A DNA stretch of 8,073 nucleotides from Legionellales bacterium (GTDB lineage Bacteria > Pseudomonadota > Gammaproteobacteria > WLWR01): assembly GCA_012103495.1 (NCBI GenBank), contig WLWR01000065.1, forward strand, positions 1 to 8,073, written 5' to 3'. The first letter of the stretch is position 1, and each line of letters opens with the position of its first letter. This document shows positions 6,553-8,073 of the stretch, piece after piece. A program made the translations under genes and the position numbers. Below the pieces are notes generated by a model. The model had not been told where the DNA came from. It did no database searches and saw nothing but the letters and a program-made list of their open reading frames with translations.

Positions 6553-8064
6553 TTACCATTTGATGCCTTGCGCCAAGGGCAATTGTTCTCCCCAATTGAT
6601 GGTGACGGTTTGACGACGCATATACCCACGCCAAGCATCACTGCCAGCTTCACGCCCTCCGCCCGTATCTTTTTCACCGCCAAACGCACCGCCGATTTCT
6701 GCCCCAGATGTACCAACATTAATATTGGCAATCCCGCAATCACTGCCTGTCGCACTCAAGAAATATTCTGCGTGCCCCAATTGGCGAGTGAACAGTGCAG
6801 ATGACAACCCTTGCGACACTTGATTATGCATATCGATGGCGGTTTCAAATTGTTGATAAGCAAGCACATACAAAATCGGGGCAAACGTTTCTTGCTGTAC
6901 AATCTCCCAAGCAGGATCTATATCCGTCACAACGGTCGGGGTCACATAATAACCAGGCCGATCCAACCTATCTCCACCCACAACAATTCGTCCCCCTAAG
7001 GTTTGAATCTGCTGCAAAGTGGTTTGATACGTTTGCACCGCCGTCGCATCAATTAATGGCCCCACATGTTGCGTCGGATCCAACGGATCACCAATGCGCA
7101 ATTGTTGGTAAGCATCCTTCAATCGATCCAACACCGTAGCGGCTATGCTTTCATGCACCAACAAACGACGGGTCGTGGTACAACGCTGGCCAGCTGTGCC
7201 CACCGCACCAAACACAATCGCTGGAATGGCTAAAGCCAAATCCGCAGTTTCATCAACAAGCATGGCATTGTTACCACCCAATTCCAAAATGGTACGTCCC
7301 AACCGTTGAGCCACCGTTTGCGCAATTTGTCTGCCTGTCTGAGTTGATCCGGTAAATGAAATCAATGGCACTTTATGATCTTCCACCAACAATTGAGCAC
7401 ACGCACGATCTTCGGCAATGAATAAATTGAAAATGGATGGGCAATCGTTGGCTTGCATCACTTGGTTGCAAATGTGTTGCACGGCAATCGCACACAAAGG
7501 CACTTTACTGGAGGGTTTCCACACCACCACATTGCCACAAATAGCTGCGATAAAAGCATTCCAAGCCCACACAGCAACTGGAAAATTAAAAGCGGAAATC
7601 ACGCCAACAATTCCATAAGGATGCCATTGTTCATACATGCGATGGGCAGGGCGTTCCGAATGCATGGTTTTGCCATACAACATGCGCGATTGCCCTACGG
7701 CAAAATCAGCAATGTCGATCATCTCTTGCACTTCACCCAACCCTTCAGCGAGAGATTTCCCCATTTCCAATGCAACCAAATGACCTAACGTTGGTTTGGC
7801 TTGTCGCAAAGCTTGCCCTAATTGACGAATAACATCCCCTCGTTTGGGTGCCGGCGTCAATCGCCATGCGTCAAACGCTTGTTCGGCTTGACCAATCAAC
7901 CAAGCGTAATCTTGCGCATTGCCGAGCATCACTTGCGCAATGATTTGTTGATTGGCAGGATTGATCGAATCAATTCGTTTTCCTTGTGTTGACGACTTGG
8001 GTTGAGACCCACTGTACACGCCCGCATTCATTGCTTGTATTCCCAGTTGCGTCAGAATATCCAT
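6553..8064 (-). CDS. Aldehyde dehydrogenase, ALDH7 / aminoadipate-semialdehyde dehydrogenase type
   Basis: This is a complete 503-residue NAD(P)-dependent aldehyde dehydrogenase, probably cytosolic. Catalytic and cofactor residues are in place: N160 in AFNFP, K183 in VVWKPS, FTGS at 237-240, E261 in LELGG, the nucleophile C295 in GTAGQRCTTTRR and E392 in QETFAP. GTAGQRCTTTRRL, the HPYGIVGVISAFNFPVAVW stretch and the end GGGREAGSDAW...YMRR are typical of the ALDH7 (antiquitin) group. That group oxidises alpha-aminoadipate semialdehyde / piperideine-6-carboxylate in lysine catabolism (AmaB in Pseudomonas). The substrate is inferred from family only, and no other lysine-degradation gene is in view. 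The ATG at 8064 is preceded by only nine visible bases, so the ribosome-binding site and promoter cannot be judged. The gap of about 200 bp suggests it is transcribed separately from secA. Confidence 0.93.
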   Translation of the reverse strand: MDILTQLGIQAMNAGVYSGSQPKSSTQGKRIDSINPANQQIIAQVMLGNAQDYAWLIGQAEQAFDAWRLTPAPKRGDVIRQLGQALRQAKPTLGHLVALEMGKSLAEGLGEVQEMIDIADFAVGQSRMLYGKTMHSERPAHRMYEQWHPYGIVGVISAFNFPVAVWAWNAFIAAICGNVVVWKPSSKVPLCAIAVQHICNQVMQANDCPSIFNLFIAEDRACAQLLVEDHKVPLISFTGSTQTGRQIAQTVAQRLGRTILELGGNNAMLVDETADLALAIPAIVFGAVGTAGQRCTTTRRLLVHESIAATVLDRLKDAYQQLRIGDPLDPTQHVGPLIDATAVQTYQTTLQQIQTLGGRIVVGGDRLDRPGYYVTPTVVTDIDPAWEIVQQETFAPILYVLAYQQFETAIDMHNQVSQGLSSALFTRQLGHAEYFLSATGSDCGIANINVGTSGAEIGGAFGGEKDTGGGREAGSDAWRGYMRRQTVTINWGEQLPLAQGIKW

Positions 8065-8073
8065 GTTTTATTC

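Noticed and set aside
6477..6755. Minus-strand open frame upstream of secA, considered as a secM analogue
   Set aside because: Most of it overlaps the end of the dehydrogenase gene in another frame. It has no signal sequence and no SecM-type arrest motif.
6795..7139. Plus-strand open frame of 114 codons opposite the dehydrogenase
   Set aside because: It is antisense to a well-conserved ALDH gene and its translation is low-complexity mirror sequence of that gene.

Overview
The window looks like part of a gammaproteobacterial chromosome. The strongest evidence is the adjacent secA-mutT pair, the order known from Escherichia coli and relatives, with SecA motifs at the same residue numbers as in E. 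coli (Walker A lysine at 108, DEVD at 209-212). Every credible gene lies on the minus strand, so transcription runs from high to low coordinates. I cannot name the organism. An AT-rich gene for an effector-like membrane protein with a PmrA-box-like promoter would fit a host-associated Legionellales-type bacterium, but that is inference.

Layout in transcription order. (1) 8064-6553 encodes a complete aldehyde dehydrogenase of the ALDH7 (antiquitin / aminoadipate-semialdehyde dehydrogenase) type. (2) About 200 bp follow, with a short hairpin and likely secA promoter elements. No secM-like gene is visible there. (3) 6353-3639 is secA, the preprotein translocase motor, best started at the internal ATG that gives 904 residues. 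(4) 3636-3220 is mutT, the 8-oxo-dGTP pyrophosphatase, two bases after the secA stop and probably translationally coupled. A hairpin plus T7 at 3156-3109 probably ends this operon. (5) A 342-bp intergenic region follows. (6) 2877-313 encodes an 854-residue multipass membrane protein of unknown family, with a basic cytoplasmic-looking N-terminal domain, about six to eight hydrophobic segments and a long Ser/Asp/Glu-rich C-terminal tail. (7) Positions 11-314 hold four tandem copies (three full, one partial) of a 74-bp inverted-repeat element.

The first three genes are ordinary housekeeping or metabolic genes. The unusual part is the left 3 kb. The unknown gene is visibly more AT-rich than its neighbours. 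It is preceded by a 20-bp direct repeat resembling the PmrA box, placed 10 bp before a -10-like hexamer. Its stop codon is built partly from the repeat array: two of its three bases lie in the T6 run that ends three of the four repeat copies. This suggests that the element inserted at, and may have set, the C-terminus of the protein. Functions of the unknown gene and of the array are not established here.
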